A DNA stretch of 14,074 nt, taken from assembly GCA_028817755.1 (NCBI GenBank), contig JAPPPA010000003.1, positions 1 through 14,074 of the forward strand. The letters are read 5' to 3'. This DNA comes from Gammaproteobacteria bacterium. GTDB taxonomy: Bacteria > Pseudomonadota > Gammaproteobacteria > JAPPPA01. A model generated the notes under the pieces. It was not told where the DNA came from. It saw only the letters and a list, made by a program, of their open reading frames with translations, and did not search any database. A program made the position numbers and the translations under genes. This document shows, piece after piece, positions 13,653 to 14,074 of this stretch. How positions within the stretch are numbered: position 1 is the first letter of the stretch; each line of letters begins with the position of its first letter.

Positions 13653-14074
13653 ATGAAACACTTTTTTCTGGGTTCTTGTTTTGTATTGGCGCTTGGCCTT
13701 GTGAATCCGGCAATGGCGGACACAACGTTGCGTTTTCTCGACCAAAACCAAAAGCAAAGCCTTGTGCAAACGAAAGATGGTTTGGTGCGGGTTGAGCAAG
13801 CCGGCAATCAAAGTGTGTTTATGCTTTTTGATGTTAAGCAAGATGTATTGACGGTAGTGAACAATGCCGACAAGACCTATCAACGTATTAACCAAGCGCG
13901 TATTGAACAGGCTGCGAAAAAAATTGCGGCTGCAAAAGAAAAATTGAGAGCCAACTTTGAAAAGCTTTCACCCGAGCAGCAAGCCCAGTTGCAGCCCATG
14001 ATTGAGCGAATGGCTGTGGCGGAGGTGCGTGAGCAGCGTATTGAAAAAGGTGCAACGGGTGCTGTGTCAGGTGT
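13653..14074 (+). CDS. Secreted protein of unknown function, 3'-truncated by window edge
   Basis: The frame is open from ATG 13653 to the window end (140 residues seen). A Sec signal peptide ends at about residue 22 (NPAMA-DTT). The mature part has a short beta-prone region (TTLRFLDQ, GLVRVEQAG, SVFMLFDVKQDVLTVVNNADKTYQRI), followed by a charged helical, possibly coiled-coil stretch (about residues 79-118, INQARIEQAAKKIAAAKEKL onward). The FMLFDVKQ...TVVNNADKTYQRI pattern, with residues reporting a 'stored' state followed by a Lys/Gln-rich helix, resembles DUF4412-type periplasmic proteins, but I hold that loosely. It starts 4 bases after the MATE stop with AAGG (13640-13643) upstream, so the two are probably co-transcribed. 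Confidence 0.8.
   Translation, partial: MKHFFLGSCFVLALGLVNPAMADTTLRFLDQNQKQSLVQTKDGLVRVEQAGNQSVFMLFDVKQDVLTVVNNADKTYQRINQARIEQAAKKIAAAKEKLRANFEKLSPEQQAQLQPMIERMAVAEVREQRIEKGATGAVSG

Noticed and set aside
13653..13740. Lipobox reading of LGSC near the start of the last gene
   Set aside because: The cysteine at residue 9 comes before the hydrophobic core, so a normal Sec signal peptide cleaved near residue 22 fits better.

Overview
The window reads as a chromosomal segment of a heterotrophic, probably marine, gammaproteobacterium (class inferred from the gene families and operon style; genus not resolvable). GC content is moderate by eye. Nearly every base is coding. The core is a complete assimilatory nitrate-to-ammonium module with cofactor genes on both sides, followed by an envelope/export region.

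Left part (1-8586, + strand): the 3' part of moeA (molybdenum cofactor insertion), a small PqiA-type membrane protein, then nirB-nirD (siroheme NADH-nitrite reductase), a FAD/NADH oxidoreductase (nasC-like) and nasA (molybdenum nitrate reductase). NasA reduces nitrate to nitrite with electrons from the NasC-like flavoprotein, NirBD reduces nitrite to ammonium, MoeA serves NasA's cofactor, and a HemD-family protein further on fits siroheme supply for NirB. The 106-base gap before nirB is the most information-dense non-coding stretch. It holds a textbook sigma-54 -24/-12 promoter, a hairpin with an A1/G4 hexaloop like ANTAR-antiterminator targets, and a long inverted repeat. The repeat's left arm lies on the promoter and its right arm carries the nirB ribosome binding site. 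A transcript started at the sigma-54 promoter would lack the masking arm, while read-through RNA from moeA-pqiA would contain it.

Middle part (8587-10855, - strand): an unrecognised 147-residue protein whose stop codon abuts the nasA stop codon, a uroporphyrinogen-III synthase family gene and a stand-alone fabH, closely spaced as one operon read towards nasA. A strong intrinsic terminator (about 10885-10913) separates it from the next unit.

Right part (10885-14074): on the - strand, a two-gene unit of exported proteins (a 285-residue probable outer-membrane barrel and a 108-residue Val/Thr-rich secreted protein), with a good sigma-70-type promoter in front and the terminator behind. Divergent from it on the + strand are a MATE-family exporter and, 4 bases later, the start of an unrecognised secreted protein cut by the window edge. 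No tRNA, rRNA, CRISPR array, insertion sequence or integrase was seen. No stretch over 300 bases lacks a gene.
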